Below, one piece after another: positions 47,610 through 57,011 of a stretch of DNA of 64,000 nt (its first letter is position 1; each line of letters opens with the position of its first letter). Below the pieces are notes generated by a model. It made no database searches and had not been told where the DNA came from. It saw nothing but the letters and a program-made list of their open reading frames with translations. The stretch comes from Staphylococcus condimenti. GTDB taxonomy: Bacteria > Bacillota > Bacilli > Staphylococcales > Staphylococcaceae. The stretch is taken from the NCBI RefSeq assembly GCF_001618885.1, contig NZ_CP015114.1, forward strand, positions 1,488,001 to 1,552,000. The letters run 5' to 3'. A program made the translations under genes and the position numbers.

Positions 47610-48509
47610 TTATGATTTATCATTTTGTCCGAATTGACCGTTATATTGCATCATAACTGGTGTAGGAGACTTGATATCTTCTTTATTCAAGAAGTTCGCA
47701 ATCTCTTTACGCAAGATACGAGATCCTGGGACGGCATTATTCGGCGTCGTTTCAGCTGCCACTTTTAAAACATAGGCATTACCCGTTAAATCCTCAATAC
47801 CAAGGATTTCTGGTTTAGAAACAAAAATATAATAATTTGAATGCAATGTTGCTAAGAAATCGTTGAGTTTCTCTTCAACCTTATCTACATCTTCATCCAT
47901 AGCAATCGGTACTTCCACCAATGCTTTTGCATTTGAAATTGAGAAATTGGTAATCTCAGACATCACACTATTAGGTAAAACTGTCAGTTCGCCAGTATAG
48001 GCATGAATGCGTGTCGAACGCAGACCAATCGTTTGAACTGTTCCCTCTGTAATCGGAGTTCCGTTCATATTGATTTTAACATAATCTCCGACATCAAATT
48101 GATTTTCAAAGATAATAAAGAAACCTGTAATGATATCTTTAACAATTGTTTGAGCACCAAAGCCGATTGCCAGTCCGACAACGCCAGCACCAGCTAAGAG
48201 ACCCGTGACACTGATACCGAATTTGCCTAAAATTGTTGTCAGTACGATGAACCATACAACATAACGGACAACGTTTTGCACTAAAGCAGTCAGTGTCACA
48301 GAACGTTTTCTGCCATGACTACTCCGATTTTGTAATTTGAAAAATTGTTCAATCGATTTATTTAAGATTTTTATAACAATAACCGCGACAATGATATAAA
48401 TTAATATCATAATCAACTTGTTCAAAAGATCTGCATATGTTTCAGACTTCGTAAAAGGTTCAATTAATGAATCGAAGACCCCATTTAAAGTATTCCAAAA
48501 CGTTTTCAA
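47610..48509 (-). CDS. MscS-family mechanosensitive channel
   Basis: 299 residues from TTG 48509, chosen because AGGAGG (48518-48523) lies 8 bases upstream. Three hydrophobic segments in the N-terminal half. The pore-lining TM3 is rich in Gly/Ala (SVTGLLAGAGVVGLAIGFGAQTIVKDIITGFFII), then the beta domain FDVGDYVKINMNGTPITEGTV typical of MscS. Opens under membrane tension to release solutes after osmotic downshock. Conserved neighbour of DUF951 and ychF. Confidence 0.94.
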   Translation of the reverse strand: MKTFWNTLNGVFDSLIEPFTKSETYADLLNKLIMILIYIIVAVIVIKILNKSIEQFFKLQNRSSHGRKRSVTLTALVQNVVRYVVWFIVLTTILGKFGISVTGLLAGAGVVGLAIGFGAQTIVKDIITGFFIIFENQFDVGDYVKINMNGTPITEGTVQTIGLRSTRIHAYTGELTVLPNSVMSEITNFSISNAKALVEVPIAMDEDVDKVEEKLNDFLATLHSNYYIFVSKPEILGIEDLTGNAYVLKVAAETTPNNAVPGSRILRKEIANFLNKEDIKSPTPVMMQYNGQFGQNDKS

Positions 48510-48598
48510 GCCGTCTTCCTCCTGTCTTAACTGCATGATGTTTTAATCATATTTTTTTACATCAAATATACATTTTATCACGAATTACGCACAATTTC

Positions 48599-49414
48599 TT
48601 ACGATTCACCATTGAAAGCTTCTATTAAGCGCATAAATTCTTCTTCTGAAGTAAACTCAAATGTAATCTGTCCTTTATTACGTTTGGTGGTAATAGCTAC
48701 GTTTGTACCATAGCGCTCTTTCAAACGACGTTCTTCTCGTTGAATCAAACGCGGTTTTTTAGTCTGTTGTTTCTCTGGTTTTTCTTTCTTCTCATCAGAA
48801 GTCAATTCACTCACGTACTTTTCTAAGCACCGCACACTCCATGCTTCATGAATGGCTTGTTTTGCAGTCCGTTTCATCATCTTTTCATCTTTCAGCATCA
48901 ATAAAGTACGGCCATGTGCACCTGATAGTTTTCCTTCTTTGATGTATTGCGTAATGTCAGTTGGTAAATTCAACAAGCGCAGCATGTTTGCAATATATGG
49001 ACGAGACTTACCTAATCGTGTCGCAACTTCTTTTTGTGTCAGTTGCAGATCGTCCATCAATTTACGATAACTTTCCGCTTCTTCCACTGCATTCAAATCT
49101 TCACGCTGCAAATTCTCAATAATAGCAAGTTCCATCATATCTGCTTCTGTCATTTCTTTTACAATCGCTGGAATATGTGTTTTACCTGCTTTTTGCGAAG
49201 CCCTGAAACGTCGTTCGCCTACTACAATATGATATCCTCTTACAGTTTTACGTAAGATAATCGGCTGCAATACGCCATGTTCATTGATAGACGCAGCTAA
49301 GTCTTCTAATCTTGCTTCTTCAAAATGTTTGCGCGGCTGATAGGGATTTGGACGAATGTCTTTTAGTAAAATCTCTTCAACTTGCGCGTGCTGCTCATGT
49401 TTATTATCAGACAT
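48599..49414 (-). CDS. parB: Chromosome partitioning protein ParB/Spo0J
   Basis: 271 residues from ATG 49414 (AAGGTGGG upstream). N-terminal CTP-binding ParB domain with the boxes NPYQPRKHFEE, GVLQPIILR and GERRFRASQ, then the HTH (LTQKEVATRLGKSRPYIANMLRLL) that reads parS, and a C-terminal dimerisation region. Loads as a sliding clamp at parS and recruits SMC. No soj/parA gene is adjacent, as in other staphylococci. No convincing parS site was found in this window. Confidence 0.93.
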   Translation of the reverse strand: MSDNKHEQHAQVEEILLKDIRPNPYQPRKHFEEARLEDLAASINEHGVLQPIILRKTVRGYHIVVGERRFRASQKAGKTHIPAIVKEMTEADMMELAIIENLQREDLNAVEEAESYRKLMDDLQLTQKEVATRLGKSRPYIANMLRLLNLPTDITQYIKEGKLSGAHGRTLLMLKDEKMMKRTAKQAIHEAWSVRCLEKYVSELTSDEKKEKPEKQQTKKPRLIQREERRLKERYGTNVAITTKRNKGQITFEFTSEEEFMRLIEAFNGES

Positions 49415-49630
49415 ATCGCAACCCACCTTTCTTATCAATACTCCTCTCTTATTGTAAAAAAAATACGGTCTGCAATAAAGCAATTTTTCTTATTCTTGCT
49501 AAAAAGAACAAACTGAATCGTCACACCAAAATAAAAAAATTCAAAAAATTTAAATTTCTTGTACTGCTTGGCGCTCTAAGAATCAAAGCACCTTTAAAAA
49601 ACTTTTTTACGCATTATTCTGAAAATTCTG

Positions 49631-49660
49631 TTGACAAACTAATAAAGAGCAATATACAAT
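49631..49660 (+). promoter_or_regulatory. Promoter of the met operon
   Basis: TTGACA (49631-49636), 18-base spacer, TACAAT (49655-49660). Transcription would begin near 49666 and give a leader of about 520 bases. 49415-49630 holds nothing else supportable. Confidence 0.7.
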
Positions 49661-49724
49661 GTGGTCATCAACAAAAACAAATCTTTTTACACTAAGTTGA
49701 ACAATTGAATATCGTTCCTAAACA

Positions 49725-50109
49725 CGATAATAAGGAAAGTAGAACTTACACTGCTGGCACAGAGAGCCTCTGACCGCTGAAAGGAGGCGCAGAAAGAAAG
49801 TTTGAAAATGGCCTTGGAGTGGTGGTGTCGATATGAGGCATCAACGGGGGCGCCCGTTACAGCGCTACAGTATTAACATTTTTGCACAATGGCGTACTGG
49901 ATGACGAAACGTTATTTTAAATCATACAGCAACTTGCTGATAATTATAATAGCGGGCCTTATTTCAGTATTGGAGCCATAGACAGATTTAGCGTACTGGA
50001 AGAGGTTGCTTTAGCAATAAAGCAGCGAATTAAGGTGGTACCGCGAAGCACAAGCTTTCGTCCTTTACATCCGATTTATTTCGGGTTTAAAGGACGGAAG
50101 CTTTTTTTC
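49725..50109 (+). promoter_or_regulatory. Methionine T-box leader of metC-metF-metE
   Basis: The T-box sequence AAGGTGGTACCGCG is at 50032-50045. Upstream are the stem I elements AGAGAG (49761 region), the GCTGAAAGG distal loop and TTGGAGT, then GATATGA, whose ATG (49833-49835) is the likely specifier for tRNA-Met. The terminator/antiterminator follows: AAGCTTTCGTCCTT (50052-50065) pairs with AAGGACGGAAGCTT, then seven T (to 50109). Uncharged tRNA-Met should allow read-through. Confidence 0.92.
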
Positions 50110-50184
50110 GTGGTCAGCTTCCCTCCTTAGTTCCAGAACTTCCGCAGCCAAAAGCAATCTCAATAACTAAAGGAGTGTTTATTT

Positions 50185-51357
50185 ATGTCACTATCATCAG
50201 AAACAAATTTAATCAAGCACCATCAATTCCCACACATTTTAGCAGCCAACCCGCCATTATACGATTCTTCAACTTTCCCAACAGAATTAATTGGATCAGA
50301 AGTATCGTACGATTATGCAAGATCAGGTCATCCGAATCGTGAAGTACTTGAAGAAAAAATTGCAGCACTTGAAGGTGCAGAATACGGCATCGCCTACAAC
50401 TCAGGCATCGGTGCAATTTCAGCAGTTTTCTTCTTACTAGAAAGCGGAGATCATCTTATCATCCCTAATGATGTTTACGGCGGAACGTACCGTTTATGTA
50501 CACAGTTTTTACCAGGATTAAATATTGAAGTGACAACTGTAGATACCACAAAACCTGAAGAAGTGGAAAAAGCGATTAAAGAAAACACAAAGCTGATCCA
50601 TATTGAAACACCATCAAATCCATTATTTAAAGTGACAGACATCAAAGCTATCGCAGATGTAGCGAAAGCACATAACTTATTGTTATCTGTCGACAATACT
50701 TTCTTAACACCATTATCACAAAAACCTTTAGAATTAGGCGCTGATATCGTAAGCCACAGTGCTACTAAATTCTTAAGCGGACACAGCGATTTAATCGCAG
50801 GTATTGTGGTGACTAATAACGCAGAAGCAGCAGAACAATTAAGATTTATCCAAAATACGTTAGGCAGTGGATTATCAGCACAAGATAGCTGGACACTGAC
50901 AAAACATCTGAAAACATTACATGTACGTTGGAATCAATCCGTACAAAACACACAAAAAATTGTTGAATTCTTAAAAACACGCCCAGAAATTACAGAAGTT
51001 TATTACCCAGGAAATGATGAAATCAATAAAAAACAAGCTGAAAATGGCGGTGCAGTATTAAGCTTCCGACTAAGCGACCCTGAAAAAGTACCTGAGTTCG
51101 CAAGAGCATTGAAAATACCTCAAATCGCAGTCAGCTTAGGCGGTATTCAAACAATTGTTTCTCATCCAGCAACAATGTCACATGCTTCAGTTCCTGAAGA
51201 TGTACGTAATGAACGCGGTATTACATTTGATTTATTGAGATTAAGTGTTGGATTAGAAGACCCTGACGAATTGATTGCAGATTTTGAAGCAGCATTGGAG
51301 GAAGCATACTATGAGCCGATTTCTACAAACTTTGAAAGAGAACGTCTTAGTAGCTGA
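50185..51357 (+). CDS. metC: Cystathionine beta-lyase (MetC-type PLP enzyme)
   Basis: 390 residues of the Cys/Met metabolism PLP family. PLP lysine in SHSATKFLSGHSD (about residue 194), YDYARSGHPNR near the substrate site, and DVYGGTYR. The blocks NPPLYDSSTF, SATKFLSGHSD and SHPATMSHA fit MetC better than MetI (cystathionine gamma-synthase), though the two are close. It splits cystathionine to homocysteine, pyruvate and ammonia. First gene after the T-box, with the next gene overlapping its end by 47 bases. Confidence 0.85.
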   Translation: MSLSSETNLIKHHQFPHILAANPPLYDSSTFPTELIGSEVSYDYARSGHPNREVLEEKIAALEGAEYGIAYNSGIGAISAVFFLLESGDHLIIPNDVYGGTYRLCTQFLPGLNIEVTTVDTTKPEEVEKAIKENTKLIHIETPSNPLFKVTDIKAIADVAKAHNLLLSVDNTFLTPLSQKPLELGADIVSHSATKFLSGHSDLIAGIVVTNNAEAAEQLRFIQNTLGSGLSAQDSWTLTKHLKTLHVRWNQSVQNTQKIVEFLKTRPEITEVYYPGNDEINKKQAENGGAVLSFRLSDPEKVPEFARALKIPQIAVSLGGIQTIVSHPATMSHASVPEDVRNERGITFDLLRLSVGLEDPDELIADFEAALEEAYYEPISTNFERERLSS

Positions 51358-53152
51358 CGGTGCAATAGGAACGATTCTTTACTCCGAAGGGATCGATACT
51401 TGTCCCGAAGCTTATAACATAACACACCCGAAAAAAATCGAACAAATCCATCGCTCTTACATTCAAGCAGGTGCTGATGTCATTCAAACTAATACTTACG
51501 GTGCGAACTTTGAAAAACTCCAAACATTCGGATTGGAGCACCAAGTGAAAGACATTACACGTGCGGCTGTAAGAATTGCTAAAAAAGCAGCCAATGAAAA
51601 CACCTTTATTTTAGGTACTGTAGGTGGTTTCAAAGGTGTTAAACAAAATGAATTATCGCTATCGACAATTCTTTATCATACAGATATTCAAATTGAAACG
51701 CTCATTGATGAAGGCGTAGATGCATTATTATTTGAAACTTACTATGATTTGAATGAACTCTTGCAAGTCATCAGAGCGACGAAGAAAAAGTACGATATTC
51801 CCGTTATCGCACAACTTACCGCTTCAAATACGAATTATCTGCAAGATGGTACTGAAATTAACGAAGCACTCAAACAAGTGGAAGCAGAAGGTGCAGACGT
51901 CATCGGTTTGAATTGCCATCATGGCCCACATCATATGCAGCAATCTTTTACACATATTGAACTTCCGCAACATGCATTATTATCATGTTATCCGAATGCA
52001 AGCTTGCTTGATTTTGAAAATTCTTCTATTAAGTACAGCGACAATGCATCGTACTTTGGAAAAATTGCGAAGTCACTTGTAAAAGAAGGGGTGCACTTGA
52101 TCGGCGGTTGCTGCGGTACCACACCAGAGCATATTCATTATATAAAAGAAGCCGTCGAAGGATTAGAACCGATTAATGAGAAGAAAGTGATTCCAATCAG
52201 ACGCAAAAGCAATCACCCTTCCATTCCGGTTCAAAAAGATAACTTAACTACAAAAGTAAAATCAGGTCCTACTGTCATTGTAGAACTTGATACACCGAAA
52301 CACTTAGATACAACTAAATTTTTTGCCAATGTAACAAAACTTGATAAAGCCAATGTAGATGCGATTACCTTAGCTGACAATTCTTTAGCCACAGTACGTG
52401 TCAGCAATATCGCTGCAGCAAGTATTATCAAACAAAATTATAATATCGAACCTTTAGTGCACATCACATGTCGAGACAGAAACTTAATCGGACTCCAATC
52501 CCACTTACTAGGTTTATCACTGTTAGGCATCAACGAAATCTTAGCGATTACAGGCGATCCTTCAAAAGTCGGTCACCTGCCAGGTGCTACTAACGTATAC
52601 GATGTGAACTCTAAAGGATTAACAGAATTAGCTGTCCGTTTCAATCAAGGATTGAACATCGACGGCGGCGCATTAAAGACTACCACTAATTTCAACATCG
52701 CTGGCGCATTCAACCCGAATGTCCGCAAGATGGAAGCAGCAGTGCGGCGTTTGGATAAGAAATTAGACAGCGGTATGAATTACTTTATCACTCAACCTGT
52801 TTATACGGTTGAGAAAATCCAAGAAATCGCTGAAAAAACAGCACATTTAGATTCACCGTTCTTTATCGGTATCATGCCGATTACAAGTTACAGGAACGCA
52901 CAATTTTTACACAATGAAGTACCTGGTATTACTTTGCCAGAAGATGTATTAGAGCAATTTGAAGCAGTTAAAGATGATAAACAAAAAACAAAAGAATTGA
53001 GCTTAAAAATTTGTAGAAGGTTAGTAGATGAAGTCACAAAACACTTTAATGGCTTATATCTCATCACACCATTTGAACAAGTAGATTATTCACTAGAACT
53101 TGCAACTTATTTTAAAACTAAAACCGAAAGTAATCAGGAGGCAATAATATGA
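51311..53152 (+). CDS. Bifunctional homocysteine S-methyltransferase/methylenetetrahydrofolate reductase
   Basis: 613 residues from ATG 51311 (GAGGAAG upstream, inside metC). N-terminal (to about 300) S-methyltransferase with zinc cysteines in GLNCHHGP and [12 protein letters not shown]-terminal MetF-type reductase with FAD-binding [24 protein letters not shown] and LAITGDP. YitJ/MetF-like fusion that supplies methyl-tetrahydrofolate and can methylate homocysteine. Overlaps metE by 4 bases (ATGA), so the two are translationally coupled. Confidence 0.93.
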   Translation: MSRFLQTLKENVLVADGAIGTILYSEGIDTCPEAYNITHPKKIEQIHRSYIQAGADVIQTNTYGANFEKLQTFGLEHQVKDITRAAVRIAKKAANENTFILGTVGGFKGVKQNELSLSTILYHTDIQIETLIDEGVDALLFETYYDLNELLQVIRATKKKYDIPVIAQLTASNTNYLQDGTEINEALKQVEAEGADVIGLNCHHGPHHMQQSFTHIELPQHALLSCYPNASLLDFENSSIKYSDNASYFGKIAKSLVKEGVHLIGGCCGTTPEHIHYIKEAVEGLEPINEKKVIPIRRKSNHPSIPVQKDNLTTKVKSGPTVIVELDTPKHLDTTKFFANVTKLDKANVDAITLADNSLATVRVSNIAAASIIKQNYNIEPLVHITCRDRNLIGLQSHLLGLSLLGINEILAITGDPSKVGHLPGATNVYDVNSKGLTELAVRFNQGLNIDGGALKTTTNFNIAGAFNPNVRKMEAAVRRLDKKLDSGMNYFITQPVYTVEKIQEIAEKTAHLDSPFFIGIMPITSYRNAQFLHNEVPGITLPEDVLEQFEAVKDDKQKTKELSLKICRRLVDEVTKHFNGLYLITPFEQVDYSLELATYFKTKTESNQEAII

Positions 53153-55392
53153 CAATTAAAACAGCTAATATCGGATTCCCACGTTTAGGACGCAAAAGAG
53201 AATGGAAGAAAGCAATCGAAAGTTACTGGGCAGGCAAAACAAACTATGATGAATTAACAGAAACATTAAACGACTTGCATAAAGAAAATCTTTTATTACA
53301 AAAGAACTATAATATCGACAGTGTACCTGTTGGAGATTTCTCATTATATGATCATGTACTTGATACATCTTTATTATTCAACATCATCCCAGAACGTTTC
53401 CAAGGTCAAGAAGTCAATGATGACTTACTATTTGATATCGCACGCGGTACAAAAGAACATGTCGCAAGTGCTTTAATCAAATGGTTCAACACAAACTATC
53501 ACTACATCGTACCTGAATGGGATAATGCACAACCAAAATTGAATCGTAATGTATTACTTGAAAGATTCCAATTTGCACAACAACTTAATGTCCCTGCACA
53601 CCCTGTGATTTTAGGACCTGTATCATTTGTACAATTATCACGCGGCGGAGATCAATCATTTGAAGAAAAAGTCGAAACTTTACTGCCATTATACAAAGAA
53701 GTCTTACAATCATTAGTAGATGCTGGTGCGGAATATATCCAAATTGATGAACCTGTATTAGTTACAGACAATGCGAAAGAGTTAGAAGACATTACACGTC
53801 ATGTCTACAACTACTTCGAAAAAGCAGGCTTAGCAGACAAATTAGTTATCCAAACTTACTTCGAACATGTAGATTTAGAATTTGTAAACAGCTTACCAGT
53901 TAAAGGCTTTGGTTTAGACTTCGTTCATGACCGCGGTGTGAACTTACAACAAATCAGAGACGGTAAATTATCTAAAGATAAAGCATTATATGCAGGTATT
54001 ATCGATGGCCGTAATGTATGGGCTGCAGATATCGAAGTTAAAAAAGATTTAATTGAAGAATTACAACAATATACAGACGAGTTAGTCATCCAACCGTCTT
54101 CTTCTTTACTTCATGTACCAGTTTCTTTAGATGATGAAGTTTTAGATGAAACAATTGAAGAAGGTTTAAGCTTTGCGACTGAAAAACTAGATGAATTAGA
54201 CGCTTTAAAACGTCTTATCAATAATGGAGATTCAGAGAAATACGATCAACTGAAAGCACAATATGAACATTTCCAAAATCAAGCATTCAAAAATCTTGAA
54301 TATGACTTTGACAGCGTACGTACACATCGTGAATCAGCATTCCCTGAACGTAAAAAAGTTCAAGATGCACGCTTAAAATTACCTGAGCTGCCAACAACAA
54401 CAATCGGTTCATTCCCACAAACAAAAGAAGTGCGTAAGAAACGTGCAGATTGGAAAAACCACCGTATCAGCGATGAAGAGTACAACCAATTCTTGCGAGA
54501 TGAAATTGCACGCTGGATTCAAATCCAAGAAGATATCGGCTTAGATGTCTTTGTACATGGTGAATTCGAACGTAACGACATGGTTGAATTCTTCGGCGAA
54601 AGATTACAAGGCTTCTTAGTTACTAAATACGGATGGGTACAATCTTATGGTTCTCGTGCTGTTAAGCCGCCAGTTATCTATGGAGATGTTAAATGGACAA
54701 AACCAATCACAGTGGAAGAAACAGCTTATGCACAAAGCTTAACGGACCACCCTGTAAAAGGTATGCTGACAGGTCCAGTTACAATCTTGAACTGGTCATT
54801 TGAACGTGTAGATATTCCACGCCAAGAAGTACAAGATCAAATCGCTTTAGCGATTAATGAAGAAGTATTAGCATTAGAAGATGCGGGTATCAAAGTTATT
54901 CAAGTAGATGAACCAGCATTACGTGAAGGTTTGCCGCTTCGCAAAGAATATCATGAAGAGTACTTGAAACAAGCATTGCGTTCATTCAGATTAGCAACAT
55001 CATCAGTGGCAGATGCTACGCAAATCCATACGCATATGTGCTATTCTCAATTCGGCGAAATCATTCATACTATCCACGATTTAGATGCAGATGTTATCTC
55101 AATCGAAACGTCTCGAAGCCACGGTGCTTTAATTAAAGACTTTGAGGATATTACGTATGATTTAGGTATCGGATTAGGTGTATATGATATTCACAGTCCA
55201 CGTATCCCGACTGAAGAAGAAATCACAGTTGCAATCAACCGCGGATTGCAAGAAATCGACCGTTCATTATTCTGGGTAAACCCAGACTGCGGCTTGAAAA
55301 CACGTAATGAAGACCAAGTAAAAGAAGCATTATCTGTCTTAGTATCAGCCGTTAAAAAATTACGCCAAGAACAAGGCCAAGAAACAGCATAA
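53149..55392 (+). CDS. metE: Cobalamin-independent methionine synthase
   Basis: 747 residues with two homologous barrels. Zinc ligands lie in the C-terminal half: [10 protein letters not shown] (His, Cys, about 625), a Glu in ISIETSRSH (about 648) and Cys in [10 protein letters not shown] (about 710). The methyl-folate site block is [17 protein letters not shown] (about 418). Transfers methyl from polyglutamyl methyl-tetrahydrofolate to homocysteine. Last gene of the T-box operon. A long imperfect hairpin follows at 55401-55464 without a T run. Confidence 0.98.
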   Translation: MTIKTANIGFPRLGRKREWKKAIESYWAGKTNYDELTETLNDLHKENLLLQKNYNIDSVPVGDFSLYDHVLDTSLLFNIIPERFQGQEVNDDLLFDIARGTKEHVASALIKWFNTNYHYIVPEWDNAQPKLNRNVLLERFQFAQQLNVPAHPVILGPVSFVQLSRGGDQSFEEKVETLLPLYKEVLQSLVDAGAEYIQIDEPVLVTDNAKELEDITRHVYNYFEKAGLADKLVIQTYFEHVDLEFVNSLPVKGFGLDFVHDRGVNLQQIRDGKLSKDKALYAGIIDGRNVWAADIEVKKDLIEELQQYTDELVIQPSSSLLHVPVSLDDEVLDETIEEGLSFATEKLDELDALKRLINNGDSEKYDQLKAQYEHFQNQAFKNLEYDFDSVRTHRESAFPERKKVQDARLKLPELPTTTIGSFPQTKEVRKKRADWKNHRISDEEYNQFLRDEIARWIQIQEDIGLDVFVHGEFERNDMVEFFGERLQGFLVTKYGWVQSYGSRAVKPPVIYGDVKWTKPITVEETAYAQSLTDHPVKGMLTGPVTILNWSFERVDIPRQEVQDQIALAINEEVLALEDAGIKVIQVDEPALREGLPLRKEYHEEYLKQALRSFRLATSSVADATQIHTHMCYSQFGEIIHTIHDLDADVISIETSRSHGALIKDFEDITYDLGIGLGVYDIHSPRIPTEEEITVAINRGLQEIDRSLFWVNPDCGLKTRNEDQVKEALSVLVSAVKKLRQEQGQETA

Positions 55393-55400
55393 GCCAAAAG

Positions 55401-55464
55401 AAATTGAGTTGAGCAGTGCATGATTAGGTCTCTCCTTCCCCTAATCATGCTGCTAAACTCAATA
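55401..55464. other. Long imperfect hairpin after metE
   Basis: ATTGAGTTGAGCAG...GCATGATTAGG pairs with CCTAATCATGC...GCTAAACTCAAT, about 25 bp. No T run, so it may protect the metE mRNA 3' end rather than terminate. Confidence 0.6.
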
Positions 55465-55562
55465 ATATGAGATATATCCCGCCGATTTATCTCTTAAAAA
55501 TCAATCTTTTAAGTATTTATTATTTTTAACAAAAACAACAATGCAGCAGCAGCGAGGTGTTT

Positions 55563-56315
55563 ATGATGAGTTATCCTTTATGGGATCAGCTGAAAACTTT
55601 GAAAGAAAATAAATGGGTCGATTTGACGCATACATTTGATTCAAAGAGTCCACATTTCAGCGCATTAGAAGAAGCATATATCGATACGATCAGTACAGTA
55701 CCTGAAGATGGGTTTTTCGTTCAAAGATGGAGTGTTGCGACACAATATGGCACACATATTGATGCACCTATCCACTTTGTAGAACATAAACGTTATTTAC
55801 ATGAGCTCGATTTAAAAGAACTCGTATTGCCCCTTATCGTGCTTGATTATTCTAAAGAAGTAGCGGAAAATCCTGACTTTCGTCTTACACGTCAAGATTT
55901 ATTAGAGTGGGAAGACCAGCACGGCCGCATTGAACCCGATTCCTTCGTTGCGTTCCGCAGTGATTGGTCAAAACGCTGGCCGAACGTTGAACAATTTGAG
56001 AATAAAGATGCTGAGGGCAATCCTCATGCTCCTGGATGGGCATTAGATGCATTACAATTCTTACTTGAAGAACGCGGTGTTAAATCAGTAGGACATGAAA
56101 CTTTTGATACAGATGCTTCTGTGGATGTCGCAAAACACGGCGACTTAATCGGAGAGCGTTATGTATTAGGCCAAGATACGTTCCAAATCGAATTATTAAC
56201 AAATCTTGATCAACTCCCTGAAAGAGGGGCAGTGATTTATACAATCAGCCCTAAACCTGCAGATGCACCTGGGTTCCCTGTCCGTGCATTTGCAATCACT
56301 CCAGAAAAGCAGTAA
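55563..56315 (+). CDS. Cyclase-family protein (kynurenine formamidase-like)
   Basis: 250 residues. The ATG pair at 55563/55566 follows GAGGTG at 55554. The second start is better spaced. Metal-binding motif QYGTHIDAPIHF (about residue 58), the hallmark HxGTHxDxPxH of the cyclase/formamidase family, with later His/Glu in GHETFDTDAS. Hydrolyses amide or lactone substrates. The real one is unknown. Lies downstream of met genes but has its own gap of 170 bases. May share transcription with the structured RNA region that follows. Confidence 0.88.
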   Translation: MMSYPLWDQLKTLKENKWVDLTHTFDSKSPHFSALEEAYIDTISTVPEDGFFVQRWSVATQYGTHIDAPIHFVEHKRYLHELDLKELVLPLIVLDYSKEVAENPDFRLTRQDLLEWEDQHGRIEPDSFVAFRSDWSKRWPNVEQFENKDAEGNPHAPGWALDALQFLLEERGVKSVGHETFDTDASVDVAKHGDLIGERYVLGQDTFQIELLTNLDQLPERGAVIYTISPKPADAPGFPVRAFAITPEKQ

Positions 56316-56382
56316 TGGACAAGCGATCATCCATTAACTGCAGCCATTATGAGTGAAATGATTAAAATAAACATATCGGCTA

Positions 56383-56637
56383 CATGCCCTGGGTCCACAG
56401 GAATTGGGGCATGAATCGCCATTGTTCTTAAACCCGATTAAGAACATTCTTTTCATTATCTGGTATATATCTTCACCCGATAAGGATATATACTGAATTT
56501 CATTTATTGCCACTTCCCGATAAACGGCAATAACCTAACTCCTTTTACTAATTATAAAAAGAAGACACTGGATATACGGCAGCACCTCCCACCACCCCGT
56601 GTGTGTTGTAGCCGTAAATCCAGTGTTCTATTTTTTT
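56383..56637 (+). ncRNA. Candidate small RNA or structured 3' UTR with three like hairpins
   Basis: No ORF. In order: CATGCCC...GGGCATG (56383-56413); GTTCTTAA-ACCCGA-TTAAGAAC (56424-56445); GTATATATC...GATATATAC with loop CACCCGATA (56463-56493); TTATTGCC...GGCAATAA with loop containing TCCCGATAA (56504-56533); then a terminator (56565-56637). The stems differ but three loops share CCCGAT. C-rich loops are the seed type of staphylococcal regulatory RNAs that bind Shine-Dalgarno sequences. No clear own promoter was found, so it might be processed from the preceding mRNA. Confidence 0.55.
56565..56637 (+). terminator. Terminator with C-rich loop
   Basis: ACACTGGATATACGGC pairs with GCCGTAAATCCAGTGT, followed by CTATTTTTTT. 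The 30-base loop contains CACCTCCCACCACCCC, complementary to a ribosome-binding sequence. Confidence 0.9.
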
Positions 56638-56669
56638 GAAGATTATTTCTAAAATTTATATGTAGTAAA

Positions 56670-56718
56670 AAAAATGAGAGATGAAACAACTTTTGTTGTC
56701 TCGCCTCTCATTTTTTCG
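56670..56718. terminator. Hairpin at the 5' side of a doubtful small gene
   Basis: AATGAGAGATGAAACAAC pairs with GTTGTCTCGCCTCTCATT, with A and T runs on the two sides. Confidence 0.65.
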
Positions 56719-56914
56719 TTGTGTTTTTGTAACTTTCAAAGTAGTTTGCACAGTGACTTTAACAGTCGCTGCTTATTTATTGTTAAAGAAGACAATGAAA
56801 ATAGCCGATTATGCTGAGAACATAATCGACTATTTCAATAAGCCTAAGGTAGAATATGGCTCAGACCATACGCCTAACATTTTTACACTCAGTCTTCTTT
56901 ACCAGGACGTCTGA
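56681..56914 (+). CDS. Doubtful small hydrophobic ORF flanked by hairpins
   Basis: A 77-codon frame with one hydrophobic segment (VVCTVTLTVAAYLLLKK) followed by KIADYAENIIDYFNKPKVEYGSDHTPNIF. No ribosome site precedes the ATG, which lies inside a terminator-like hairpin. A GTG start near 56756 is possible. Another strong stem (56799-56835) lies in the frame, and the stop sits inside the terminator at 56883-56924. It could be a short membrane peptide or simply a structured RNA. Not recognised. Confidence 0.3.
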   Translation: MKQLLLSRLSFFRCVFVTFKVVCTVTLTVAAYLLLKKTMKIADYAENIIDYFNKPKVEYGSDHTPNIFTLSLLYQDV

Positions 56915-56924
56915 GTGTTTTTTA
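56883..56924 (+). terminator. Terminator
   Basis: ACACTCAG...CTGAGTGT followed by six T on the plus strand, closing the doubtful small gene. Confidence 0.75.
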
Positions 56925-57011
56925 TTACACCTATATAATAGCACCTTTTGTAACTTCTTATAATTATAATATGTGGCTAAACCGCCTAAACTGTTTGGTA
57001 TTAATTTACAG

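Noticed and set aside
49312..49695. 127-codon plus-strand frame over the parB start
   Set aside because: Overlaps the parB 5' end antisense and its promoter region, composition is not protein-like, and it lacks a ribosome site.
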